NCBI RefSeq assembly: GCF_018207095.1
Contig: NZ_QOCZ01000047.1
Location: 1-32,903, forward strand
Direction: 5' to 3'
Origin: Nocardiopsis sp. MG754419
GTDB lineage: Bacteria > Actinomycetota > Actinomycetes > Streptosporangiales > Streptosporangiaceae
DNA: 32,903 nt
Part shown: piece by piece, positions 1-7,924 of the stretch
How positions within the stretch are numbered: the first letter of the stretch is position 1
Layout of the letters: each line of letters opens with the position of its first letter
Notes under the pieces: model-generated
The model's input: only the letters and a program-made list of their open reading frames with translations
Database searches by the model: none
What the model was told of the DNA's origin: nothing
Program-made: the position numbers and the translations under genes

Positions 1-198
1 TCCGGCTGCGGTCTCCCAGGGGCCGTAGCGCTCGGGCAGGTCTCGCCAGGGGATCCCGGTGCGGGAACGGAAGAGGATCGCATTGATGATCTTGCGGTGA
101 TCAGCCCACTTCTTGCCTTTGGGGGCGTTGGTGGGAAGGAGCGGGGCGAGCAGGGCCCACTCGGCATCGGTGAGTTCATGACGTCCGGGCACGTTCAC
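1..198 (-). CDS. IS5-family transposase, N-terminal part (cut by window edge)
   Basis: The minus strand reads about 66 residues of the N-terminal domain typical of actinobacterial IS5 transposases (DUF4096 type). Recognisable pieces are LTDAEWALLAPLLP near residue 9, KGKKWADHRKIINAILFR in the middle, and GIPWRDLPERYGPWETAA at the edge. In this family the domain precedes the DDE catalytic core, which would lie beyond base 1. The start is a GTG at 198. A second in-frame GTG at 204 is possible, and neither has a strong ribosome site. Whether the element is intact cannot be judged. It sits beside a regulatory module and could mark an insertion or island edge. I could not identify the terminal inverted repeat. 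Confidence 0.85.
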   Translation of the reverse strand, partial: MNVPGRHELTDAEWALLAPLLPTNAPKGKKWADHRKIINAILFRSRTGIPWRDLPERYGPWETAAG

Positions 199-558
199 CC
201 ACACTGCCAGGGCAGACCCTGCTCCGCTCCCACTTCCAAAAAACAGCGCCTAGGCTTTTCCATGGTCTCCTCCTGCTGTTTCAGGTGGGGATTCGGCCCC
301 GGCCCGGTGTTCGCCGCGCCGTGCCGGGGCACCTCCACTCCTGGGTCCTTCTCTTGCTCTGTGGCTGGGCGGGACTCCCCGATTCCGGGACACACCCACC
401 GCAACGGCGCATCCCGCCCGTCGCAAGGGAGCCGCAGGCCCGCGCCCACGCGCCCACGCGCCCACGCGCCCCAGGCTGTTCTCCGATGCCGGTCGATACC
501 CGGTCGAGTGAGTGGTGACCTTCGACCGGTGACGCCCAACAGCACCGCGAAACTGCCT
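199..558. other. Gene-free stretch between transposase and ATPase gene
   Basis: No convincing gene on either strand. It presumably contains the outer end of the IS element. It holds an 8-bp tandem repeat (441-471) and three copies of CCGGTCGA or its complement, at 489-496, 500-507 and 522-529. The last two form an 8-bp inverted repeat around a 14-base loop just beyond the stop of the 559-1056 gene, so they could act as its terminator. The longer form CCGGTCGAGTG at 500-510 recurs at 567-577. Confidence 0.5.
441..471. repeat. 8-bp tandem repeat, about 3.9 copies
   Basis: The unit CGCGCCCA is repeated head to tail at 441, 449 and 457, with a partial fourth copy from 465. It is noncoding. Its function is unknown and slippage-prone length variation is plausible. 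Confidence 0.8.
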
Positions 559-1056
559 TCAGGCGACCGGTCGAGTGCGACCGGAACGGTCGAAAGCCGC
601 CCTCACGGTCACCACGCGGCCCGGGCCTCGGATGAAATCCCAGTACAGAGCCATCGCCTCGACCAGGGCCAAGCCGTATCCGCCCTCCGTGAGAAGCGCC
701 GCCGATTCCGGCCGGTCCGGCACCGGGTGGGCTTCGGGGTCGGTCGGTTCCACTCCGAGACGAGGACCGTCATCGGTCACCCGGAGCAGGAACAGACGTC
801 GACGTCGCTCGATCTCGATGCACACCCGTCCCCCGGGCAGCCCGGACGCCGTGTGCTTCAGGGCGTTGGTGTGCAGCTCCGACAGCGACACCAGGAGGGG
901 GTGCGCGCAGGACGGGGTGGTGCGGACCACGTGGGAAGCCCAACTGCGGGCGGCTTTGAGATGCCAGAGCTGGTGCCCGCACTCCAGGGCGCCCAGGTCA
1001 GGTTCCGTACAGCGGATCCGTCGTGGCAGTTCCAGGGGTGGTCGGGTGAGGGACAT
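559..1056 (-). CDS. Anti-sigma-factor-type ATP-binding protein (HATPase_c_2, RsbW/AbaA-locus type)
   Basis: 165 residues, close to the usual size of the small GHKL ATPases that phosphorylate anti-sigma antagonists or bind sigma factors. The N box is SELHTNALKH (Glu60, Asn64). The G1 box is VTDDGPRL (Asp95-Gly97) and the G2 box is GGYGLALV (125-132). There is no membrane segment, so it acts in the cytoplasm. The ATG at 1056 follows AAAGGA about 12 bases upstream. A longer frame upstream has no domain content. It is transcribed away from the HTH-DUF5753/DUF397 pair, and such ATPases recur beside these pairs in streptomycete whiJ/abaA-like loci, so a shared signalling role is inferred. The partner sigma factor is not in the window. 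Confidence 0.82.
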   Translation of the reverse strand: MSLTRPPLELPRRIRCTEPDLGALECGHQLWHLKAARSWASHVVRTTPSCAHPLLVSLSELHTNALKHTASGLPGGRVCIEIERRRRLFLLRVTDDGPRLGVEPTDPEAHPVPDRPESAALLTEGGYGLALVEAMALYWDFIRGPGRVVTVRAAFDRSGRTRPVA

Positions 1057-1234
1057 GGAATTCACCGGTTCCTTTCGTCGTCGCGCTGAGGGCTGCTGCC
1101 CCGCGACAGAAAGGATGTGGCCTGCGCCGACGCCGCGTGAAGGCTGACCGGAGAGCTCCCGAATCTTCCAAGAGGGCCTGGAATTTACTGGAAAACTCCC
1201 ACGACCGACGGCCTGATGTGCTCCTATGGTCGCC
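1057..1234. promoter_or_regulatory. Divergent promoter region between ATPase and HTH genes
   Basis: About 170 bases separate the two divergent starts and contain a less GC-rich patch around 1170-1200 (GAATTTACTGGAAAAC). On the plus strand TATGGT at 1225-1230 matches a streptomycete-type -10 box and lies five bases before the ATG at 1235. No Shine-Dalgarno sequence is visible, so a leaderless transcript is possible. No clear -35 was found. Confidence 0.4.
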
Positions 1235-2062
1235 ATGACCCCCGACGAACGCACCTTGAAGGTTTTCGGGCGTGAACTACGCAGGCTAAGGGTCGAAGCC
1301 GAACTGACCCAGGAAGCGGTCGCACGTCGCACCAGCCTGCACGGAACGACGATCAGCAATTCTCACGTGTCCGACATCGAGAAGGGCAAGGCTGTGCCGC
1401 GCCCCTGGCTGCGGCGGGCTCTCGACGAGATCCTGCAAGGCGGTGGGCGCCTGGAGCGGCTCTGGGAAGAGCTCACCGGTTCCGGTCGCCGCGCTTGGCT
1501 GCACGAGGTCGCCGAGCGCACCCACCGAGCCGATGCCCTGTACGAATATCAAGCCCTGGTGTTCCCGGTGTACCTACAGACCGAGGCCTACTCACGTGCT
1601 GTGATCCGCTACGGTGCACCGTGGCTGTCCGCGAATGAACTCGCCGAGCGAGCCCAGCAAAGGGCCCGGCGGGCTCAGCAGATGGCGAAGGCTCTCTCCC
1701 CCATCATCTGGCTGGTCGTCGACCAATCCCTGCTCATGCGTCGCTACGGTTCGGCCGAGGTCCAGTTGAGGCAGCTGGAATATGTAGCCGACCTGGTGGA
1801 TCAGGAACGCATCAATCTGTTGATCGTCCCCGTGGACGAGCCTCGGCATGCGGGAAACAACGGCCCGTTCCGAGTCATCACCTCTGCCGATCAACCCGAG
1901 GTGGTCTACGTGGAATCGGCCCACCAGGGTCAGATCATCACCGCGACCAATGAGGTGGGACGCTACCGAATGTGGTTCGCGGCTCTTCAAGGTGTGGCCT
2001 GGGGGCCGGACAGGACTCTGAGGGCCTTGCAAGACGAGATGAAGAGGATCAACGGTGACTGA
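1226..2062 (+). CDS. HTH regulator with DUF5753 domain (WhiJ-like XRE family)
   Basis: 278 residues, the normal length for this abundant actinobacterial family. Residues ~12-70 form an XRE helix-turn-helix (GRELRRLRVEAELTQEAV, then a recognition helix near SNSHVSDIEKGK). Residues ~95-270 match the DUF5753 ligand/partner domain, with the typical stretch LVVDQSLLMRRYG and RINLLIVPVDEPRHAGNNGPF. WhiJ relatives act with a small DUF397 protein in control of development and antibiotic production, and here that gene overlaps the 3' end. The ATG at 1226 or the one at 1235 could start translation; neither has a ribosome site. If TATGGT is the -10, 1235 is the start of a leaderless message. DNA targets are not evident. 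Confidence 0.9.
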   Translation: MVAMTPDERTLKVFGRELRRLRVEAELTQEAVARRTSLHGTTISNSHVSDIEKGKAVPRPWLRRALDEILQGGGRLERLWEELTGSGRRAWLHEVAERTHRADALYEYQALVFPVYLQTEAYSRAVIRYGAPWLSANELAERAQQRARRAQQMAKALSPIIWLVVDQSLLMRRYGSAEVQLRQLEYVADLVDQERINLLIVPVDEPRHAGNNGPFRVITSADQPEVVYVESAHQGQIITATNEVGRYRMWFAALQGVAWGPDRTLRALQDEMKRINGD

Positions 2063-2219
2063 CTGGCACAAGAGCAGCTACAGCGGTGGCAACAACGAGT
2101 GTGTGGAAGCCCGGGAACACCCCTCCGGGGCCGACGTGCGGGACACCCTCAACAGAGAGCTGGGCCATCTGTCCTTCACTCGCACGGAGTGGAGCGCCTT
2201 CCTCGACGCCGCCCGGTAG
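2055..2219 (+). CDS. DUF397 small protein
   Basis: 54 residues with the family signature WHKSSYSGGNNECVEA at residues 4-19 and a C-terminal TEWSAFLDAAR resembling the usual W-x-x-F-x end. The GTG start at 2055 overlaps the last eight bases of the HTH gene, so the two are translationally coupled. DUF397 proteins are the standard partner of HTH-DUF5753 regulators, as in whiJ and bldB-related loci. Between the two motifs there is EHPSGADVRDTLNREL, where the family usually has a charged segment ending in RDSK; the divergence is modest. A cytoplasmic modulator of the upstream regulator is the likely role. Confidence 0.9.
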   Translation: MTDWHKSSYSGGNNECVEAREHPSGADVRDTLNRELGHLSFTRTEWSAFLDAAR

Positions 2220-2381
2220 ACCGTCACGCGGCGACCTCACCGCTGAACGGAGAGAGCGGTGTTCCCTCGCGACGCGCACGCCCCCCGAAAGACCCTGCAA
2301 GTGTTCGAGGGACACACGGCGCACGGCCCGGAATCCATGGACTCCGACGACACTCCCCGGCGCGACCGTCCGAAGCCCTGT

Positions 2382-2402
2382 CACCCCAAGTCGGGTGGGG
2401 TG
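2382..2402. terminator. Possible terminator between convergent genes
   Basis: CACCCC at 2382-2387 pairs with GGGGTG at 2397-2402 around a nine-base loop, between the stops of the DUF397 gene and the NUDIX gene. The stem is short and there is no T tract, so this is tentative. Confidence 0.35.
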
Positions 2403-2419
2403 CCCCCGCACGGCTGCGC

Positions 2420-2956
2420 TCAGCGGCCGGCGGTGTGGGTCGCGTAGAGGTACAGGAGCGCGTTCATCGAGGTACCGCTGACCAGCGCACGTGTCCTCAC
2501 CAACTCCGGGACACGGTCGACGGGTACCCAATCCAGACGCTCGGCCTCCCAGTCCTCCTGGGGCTCGCCGACCCGCTCGGCGCTGTCCGCGACGAACACG
2601 TGGTGCTCGCTGTCGGAGATTCCGCTGGAGGGTTGGGTGTACAGGAGCGGGCGCAGCGGCCCCGGACGCCATCCGGTCTCCTCCTCGACCTCCCGCGCGG
2701 CGGCGTCTTCGGGCTCTTCGCCCTCGTCGACCCCACCGATCGGGATCTCATACCCCCACGTGTCGGTGATGAAGCGGTGACGCCACAGCAGCAGCACGTT
2801 GTCCCGACCGTCGAGCACGACGGCTCCGGCACCGGGCGCCGAACGGATGACCCGGTGCGCCAGGTGACGACCGCCGGTGACCTCCACGTCCGCGAGGCGG
2901 ATGTCGAGCCACGCGTCGGTGTAGAGCGGTTTCTCCGAGTGAACGGTCCAGCGCAC
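2420..2956 (-). CDS. NUDIX hydrolase, ADP-ribose-pyrophosphatase-like
   Basis: 178 residues. The NUDIX box spans residues 74-96 and fits G-x5-E-x7-R-E-U-x-E-E-x-G-U exactly, with Gly74, Glu80, Arg88, Glu89, Glu92, Glu93 and Gly95; the glutamates bind the catalytic metal. The preceding GYEIPIG resembles the ELPAG-type lead-in of ADP-ribose pyrophosphatases, so hydrolysis of a nucleoside diphosphate sugar or similar compound is likely, but the substrate cannot be fixed. The GTG at 2956 is chosen because GGAGG lies six to seven bases upstream; the open frame continues to 3184 but that extension is Arg/Pro-rich without homology. It is a single gene, convergent with DUF397. Confidence 0.88.
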   Translation of the reverse strand: MRWTVHSEKPLYTDAWLDIRLADVEVTGGRHLAHRVIRSAPGAGAVVLDGRDNVLLLWRHRFITDTWGYEIPIGGVDEGEEPEDAAAREVEEETGWRPGPLRPLLYTQPSSGISDSEHHVFVADSAERVGEPQEDWEAERLDWVPVDRVPELVRTRALVSGTSMNALLYLYATHTAGR

Positions 2957-3441
2957 GGTCGACCTCCAGGTTTCTCGGTGTGCCCGGCCAGGCAACCACG
3001 TTTCGGTCGAAGGCGGTCCGGGCCCCGTGCCGACGTCGACGGTCTCCACGGAGGGGTGTCGCTCGTGGTGCGCTCCTCTCGGTGTTCGTGCCGGGTCCGG
3101 TGCGGCGGACCGCGCACGTGGACCCGCCCGGGTCGCGTGCCCAGGGGTGGGGCACAGTCGTCGGCGGTCACTCGGCTTCGTCACCCGAGCCCGGTGTGAG
3201 GGGTCGGACGATCGACCGGCGGGCGCGGATCACCGCGCCCCACCATCAGGGTGACCTGCTCGTCGCCGGTACGAACGTCGTGGTCGCCTCCCGGGTGAAC
3301 GGGCATCGCCAGAGACGCCGTGGGCGGCCCGGAACCCTCCCGTGTGTCGCCCATGCACACAGGGGGTTCCGGGCCACCACGGCTTCCGGCGGCGGAGCCT
3401 CCGCCAGGCTCCACCGTGGGTGCGTCCGGTCGCGAAGACGC
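2957..3441. other. Gene-free stretch, about 485 bases
   Basis: Several short overlapping frames exist but none has recognisable protein features or a ribosome site. The only clear structure is the long hairpin at 3326-3375. The NUDIX promoter should lie near 2960-3060, but no convincing -10/-35 pair was seen. Confidence 0.5.
3326..3375 (-). terminator. Strong hairpin, likely terminator of the DNRLRE gene
   Basis: GGCCCGGAACCC (3326-3337) pairs perfectly with GGGTTCCGGGCC (3364-3375). Inside it GTGTG (3342-3346) pairs with CACAC (3356-3360), giving an extended stem with a small bulge. It lies about 65 bases past the stop at 3442 in the minus direction, which suits a GC-rich intrinsic terminator. 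Confidence 0.65.
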
Positions 3442-4884
3442 TCATCCCTCGTGTCGGCACGGAACCGTTCCGCCACCGCGAGCGGTCATCGCGCCATGTG
3501 ACCGCCGCCGTGACGACTCGGCTCCTCGGCCGCTACCCGGCCTCGCCCACCACGGGGCTCGGGGAACGGGCCTCCCGAGATTCTCGGGCCGACGCCGATG
3601 CGTTCCTCCACCCGACTGGACGTCCGCATCGGGGGTGAGGGGGCGTGCTCCGTCGACCGGATCCCGCAGTCCATGAACCGGGGGGAAGTCTTCGGTCGAT
3701 GTGCCGGCCGGGGGTCCACGGGCCCTGGCCACCGTGTTCCGCCGCGATCCCCGGGGGCCACCGTGCGCGGTCGACGGGTCGCGTCGTTCCCCCCGCAGGG
3801 AACGGCGTCGCCCACCACCGCCACGGCGGAGGCCGGCGGATGCGCGGCCCGGGACACGGGCGTCGTCGGCTCCCCCTGCCCTGGGGAGTGTGGTGCCGGG
3901 AAGAACGGATCCTTCGGTGGAGGGGGTCGGTGCGGGAACCGGGGCGTCCTCGTCGGGGACGGTGCCGCCGTCATCGGAAGGGACGGCCGTCGTGGCGGTC
4001 CCGTGCTCTGTCGGGACCTCGGTCGGATCGGCGGCCGGGGGCGAGGGGTCGCGCGGGCCGTGGTCGACGACCAGCGAGGGCGGGGCGTCCTCGACGTCGA
4101 AACGGCGCCAGCCCGTGGTGCCGGACTCGTCGCGTTCGGCGAGCCGCAGGTGGACCTCGGAGGCTCCATTGTCCAGAGCCCACTGGTAGGCCGCGGTGAC
4201 GTCGAACTCGACGCCCCCGTCCACGGGGCAGGCGGCACGCCCACCCGTGACCTCACGGGTGTCGAGGAGATCCCGCGCCTTCGGTTGATCGTTCCAGGTG
4301 GCCCCGGTGGTGAAGGGGTCCACCCGGTGCAGTTGCATGACGGACGCGCCGTCGCAGTCGTAGGACCACGCCACCTCGGTGCGCAGCACGGCGGAGTCCA
4401 CGACCGTGCCGGGGTCGAGCGTGACCGGGAACCGGAACAGCGCCCTGCGCGTGTAGACACGGTCCCAGGCCAGCCGCCCCGTGCCCACACTCTGTTCCGC
4501 GGCACCGTCGTGGGCCCGGTCGGGAGAGGCACGATCCACGTAGGTCCACGCGGAGCTCTCGGTCTCGGCCCGGCCGCCCTCGGAGCCCTCCGACGCGGAG
4601 GAACCGTGTCCCCGGGACGCGTCATCGTCGGATCGTTCGGCATCGGCCCTGTCACCGTCGACGTCCTCGACGGAGGGGGTGCCGTCGGTGTGGGCCGGGG
4701 TGCGGGGCTCCTCGTCGCCCGGGACCGTGCCGGCCGGTGCACCGCTCGGCTCGGCCGCGTCCGTGGCGACGTCGACGCGGGCGGTGGGCTTTTCCATGGC
4801 TGTGGCGGGAGCGACCACCCCCAGCGAGAACACCAGGGCGCAAGCCGCACAGACCGCCGTCGCGCGGGACAGGGAACGACGCAT
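3442..4884 (-). CDS. Secreted DNRLRE-domain protein with aberrant C-terminus
   Basis: 480 residues from the ATG at 4884; a GTG at 4902 adds six residues, and neither has a good ribosome site. Residues 1-29 are a Sec signal peptide (MRRSLSRA, then a hydrophobic core, cleavage near ATA-ME). An acidic Ser/Gly-rich linker runs to about residue 105. Residues ~108-278 form a DNRLRE domain (RRALFRFPV, VDPFTTGATWNDQP, VEFDVTAAYQWAL, FDVEDAPPSLVVDH), a beta-sandwich found in secreted or wall-attached proteins. A Pro/Thr/Glu-rich linker follows. After LPRAGG (about residue 337) the sequence turns into an Arg/Gly-rich tail of roughly 140 residues that resembles out-of-frame translation. A frameshift or a decayed second module is possible. 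Its function is unknown; attachment or display at the cell surface is an inference. Confidence 0.7.
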   Translation of the reverse strand: MRRSLSRATAVCAACALVFSLGVVAPATAMEKPTARVDVATDAAEPSGAPAGTVPGDEEPRTPAHTDGTPSVEDVDGDRADAERSDDDASRGHGSSASEGSEGGRAETESSAWTYVDRASPDRAHDGAAEQSVGTGRLAWDRVYTRRALFRFPVTLDPGTVVDSAVLRTEVAWSYDCDGASVMQLHRVDPFTTGATWNDQPKARDLLDTREVTGGRAACPVDGGVEFDVTAAYQWALDNGASEVHLRLAERDESGTTGWRRFDVEDAPPSLVVDHGPRDPSPPAADPTEVPTEHGTATTAVPSDDGGTVPDEDAPVPAPTPSTEGSVLPGTTLPRAGGADDARVPGRASAGLRRGGGGRRRSLRGERRDPSTAHGGPRGSRRNTVARARGPPAGTSTEDFPPVHGLRDPVDGARPLTPDADVQSGGGTHRRRPENLGRPVPRAPWWARPGSGRGAESSRRRSHGAMTARGGGTVPCRHEG

Positions 4885-4930
4885 GACGGGGGGTGCCTGC
4901 ACAATCCAACGATGACCGAAAAGAATCCGG

Positions 4931-4951
4931 ACGGGGCCTTACTCGCCCCGT
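4931..4951 (-). promoter_or_regulatory. 5' leader hairpin of the DNRLRE gene
   Basis: ACGGGGC (4931-4937) pairs with GCCCCGT (4945-4951) around a seven-base loop. It sits between the proposed promoter and the start codon, so it would be in the mRNA leader. Its role is unknown. Confidence 0.4.
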
Positions 4952-4966
4952 TCCAACTACGAGCAA

Positions 4967-4994
4967 TTTATCAAATTCCCGCAGCGAGACACAA
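4967..4994 (-). promoter_or_regulatory. Candidate promoter for the DNRLRE gene
   Basis: Read on the minus strand, TTGTGT (4989-4994) is followed after 16 bases by GATAAA (4967-4972), a fair match to the housekeeping -35/-10 consensus, in a distinctly AT-rich patch upstream of the start. Confidence 0.45.
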
Positions 4995-5393
4995 ACGCCA
5001 GAGACATAATTACAGGCCAAAACCGCAATTATCACCACCAGAAAAACGGACACCACGCGAACCCGTCACCTCGGACAAAAGCGACCCACGAGCCCGAGTG
5101 GCCCTTATTCGGAGACAACCGAATACGGGTTCGCATCGAACCGAAAGCCGACACCCGAGAAAAGGAAGAGGACCCTCCACAACACCACTTCATTCCAGCC
5201 CGGAATGGCCTGCGTGCCGCGACCGATCGATAGGACGATCACAGCGGTCGCCGTTGATCGGTATGGCGCCCGCGGGCTCCGGGGGAACGGCGTCCGTCAC
5301 GGGCATGGCTCCCGGCCGGTCCGTGCACACCAGGCCGACACCGCACGCCCGCGGAGCGAGAGACGGTGACGGCTGGGGCGAGGAGCGTCCTGT

Positions 5394-5659
5394 TCACTCC
5401 TCTTCGGGAGGCGGTCCGGACGGTTGCTCCCGGAGCCGGAGGCGGCCCGCGAGTCGGTAGTCGAGGTGGACGTCGGTGTAGCGCGTTCCGGAGCGGACCG
5501 GCCGGGGCAGCCCCCGGCGTTCGCTGTGGGAGACGCTCTCGTGGTCCGGCTCCCCCCAGGTCCGGGTCCTGACTTCGGGCACCTCGCGAAAGATCAGTTC
5601 CCGCGCCGACAGGGACGCGTCGATCCCGACGTCGTCGCGGGGTCCTTCCCCGTCCCGTG

Positions 5660-5663
<4 letters not shown>
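5394..5663 (-). CDS. Small conserved-looking protein, unrecognised, coupled to upstream acidic protein
   Basis: 89 residues starting at an ATG (5663) that overlaps the stop of the upstream gene in an ATGA arrangement, so the two are translationally coupled. The middle part (ARELIFREVPEVRTRTWGEP, then SVSHSERRGLPRPVRSGTRY and TDVHLDYRLAGRLRL) reads like a folded mixed alpha/beta protein. The tail is Pro/Glu-rich. There is no signal peptide, no membrane segment and no cysteine. I recognise this pairing only as a recurring actinobacterial arrangement of unknown function and make no functional claim. Confidence 0.7.
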
Positions 5664-6550
<887 letters not shown>

Positions 6551-7045
6551 CCCCTCCGCACCCTTCCGGGCGGTGGGGCACCTCGCGCGTCCTCCCCTCC
6601 GAAGGGCACGCGATGCGACCGACCACCCCGTTCGAGAGTCGGAATTGCACCATTTGCGAACTAAGTGAGTATGTCCGCTCTACCCCGGGCCCTCCCGCGG
6701 AAAACGACCGCCGACCGCCCCTGAACCGCACCCTCCGGCGTCCTCCCAGGTCGTCCGGTTACGGGACCGCGAAAGGATCACGGGACACACCCCCTCGGCG
6801 GCGGGATCGGAGGTAGGAAGCCCGCACACGGCCGGGATCACAGCCGGGCGGCCCGGCGGGCGGCGGCGGAGACCGACGGATGACGCACGGGTGGTGCTCC
6901 GTGGAGTGATCCGTGCGAGGGGACCACCGATGCGCGGGGCCCGGGGTGCCCTCGGAAGCACACCGGCGGGCACGGCGTCGGCCCGACCCTCGGACCGCCC
7001 CACACTGGCCGGTCCGAGGGTGCGCTCGGTGGTGCGGTCGTCACG
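6551..7045. other. Gene-free stretch, about 495 bases
   Basis: A less GC-rich patch at about 6638-6676, directly upstream of the 5660-6550 gene, is the probable site of its promoter, but no clear box pair stands out. The remainder is GC-rich without a credible gene, ending in the terminator at 6986-7021. Confidence 0.5.
6986..7021 (-). terminator. Terminator of the iclR/CoA-transferase/lyase operon
   Basis: ACCCTCGGACCG (6986-6997) and CGGTCCGAGGGT (7010-7021) form a perfect 12-bp stem with a 12-base loop, starting 25 bases past the stop at 7046 in the minus direction. Confidence 0.75.
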
Positions 7046-7924
7046 TCAGTCGGCGGGCGGACCGGCCTCGACCGCTCCGTTCGTCCCGTTCTGCGCGCCC
7101 GGGGCCCGGGTTCCGGGTCCGGTGTATCCGGCCAGGACCGCGCGCGGAAGGGGGCCCTTGATCCGCGCACCACTGTTGCTCTCCTCCCAGGCGTGCGCGA
7201 GGATGCCGACCGACCGGGAGAGGACGAACAGCCCCCGGGCCAGCTCCGCGGCGAAGCCGAGGGAGGCGTACACGGTGGCCGTGGCCCCGTCGATGTTCAT
7301 CGGGACGGGACGGCCCCGCCGCTCGGCCAGGGCCTTCTCCAACGCCAGGGCGGATTCGAGGGGGCCCGGGTCGACGAGCCCCTCCTCGACCGCCTCGCGC
7401 ACCATCGTCAGAAGCGGGTCGCGCCGGGGATCCTTCGGGTGGAAGCGGTGCCCGAAGCCCGGGACGTATCCTCCCCGCTCGCGGTACTCGGCGACGATGG
7501 ACCCGGCCACCTCGTCGACGTCGGCACCCTCGGAGCGCAGCTCCGCCATCCGATCCAGCAGGGCGACGCACTGCTGTCCGGCACCACCGTGCACGTCGCC
7601 CAGCAGGTTGACGCCGGTCGCGACCGCGTTGTTGAGCCCCAGACCACAGGTGGCCGCCATCCGCGCGGCGGCGATGGACGGGGCCTGGGGCCCATGGTCG
7701 ACCCCGGAGACCATCGCGGCCTCCAGCATCCGGGCCCGCGCGGGATCCGGCAGCTCTCCGCGGAGCATGAGCCAGACGACCTCGATGAAACCGTGCCGAC
7801 CGATGACGTCCTGGACGGGGTAGCCGCGCAGTTCGATCTCACCGGGGGCGATGCGGGTCAGGGAGTTGGACCACCACGCACCGATCTCGTCGTGGGTCAT
7901 GGTCGGTTCGTGCGGAGCGTTCAC
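7046..7924 (-). CDS. Citryl-CoA lyase-like protein (short citrate-synthase fold)
   Basis: 292 residues, shorter than citrate synthase (about 380-430) and close to the size of Ccl-type citryl-CoA lyases. The citrate-synthase catalytic triad is visible: His112 in DVHGGAGQQ, His159 in GFGHRFHPKDPR and Asp212 in NIDG. DHGPQAPS near residue 77 matches the DHELNAS site. Such proteins cleave (or form) a C-C bond between a 2-oxoacid and acetyl-CoA; cleavage of citryl-CoA to oxaloacetate and acetyl-CoA is the favoured reaction. The GTG start overlaps the CoA-transferase stop (GTGA), and the pair follows iclR in one operon divergent from a tricarboxylate importer, which supports a catabolic role. Citrate synthase-like synthesis, or a substrate such as citramalyl-CoA, cannot be excluded. 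Confidence 0.85.
   Translation of the reverse strand: MNAPHEPTMTHDEIGAWWSNSLTRIAPGEIELRGYPVQDVIGRHGFIEVVWLMLRGELPDPARARMLEAAMVSGVDHGPQAPSIAAARMAATCGLGLNNAVATGVNLLGDVHGGAGQQCVALLDRMAELRSEGADVDEVAGSIVAEYRERGGYVPGFGHRFHPKDPRRDPLLTMVREAVEEGLVDPGPLESALALEKALAERRGRPVPMNIDGATATVYASLGFAAELARGLFVLSRSVGILAHAWEESNSGARIKGPLPRAVLAGYTGPGTRAPGAQNGTNGAVEAGPPAD

Larger units (their letters stand above)
4885..5393. other. AT-richer intergenic stretch, about 509 bases
   Basis: Base composition drops clearly from about 4905 to 5200 compared with the rest of the window. Besides the promoter and leader hairpin it holds ATTCGG-N6-CCGAAT at 5107-5124 and CATTCC-N5-GGAATG at 5191-5207, both perfect six-base-arm palindromes. 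No gene was recognised. The palindromes may be operators, or small hairpins downstream of the 5394-5663 gene. Confidence 0.5.

Noticed and set aside
441-471. Short tandem repeat as a CRISPR seed
   Set aside because: Units are 8 bp and contiguous without spacers, and no cas gene is near.
2099-3199. 366-codon plus-strand frame over the DUF397 and NUDIX genes
   Set aside because: It overlaps two recognised genes, shows no domain or ribosome site.
3598-5460. 620-codon plus-strand reading frame
   Set aside because: It is antisense to the secreted DNRLRE gene, has Arg/Gly/Val-rich composition without domains, and is a GC-bias artefact.
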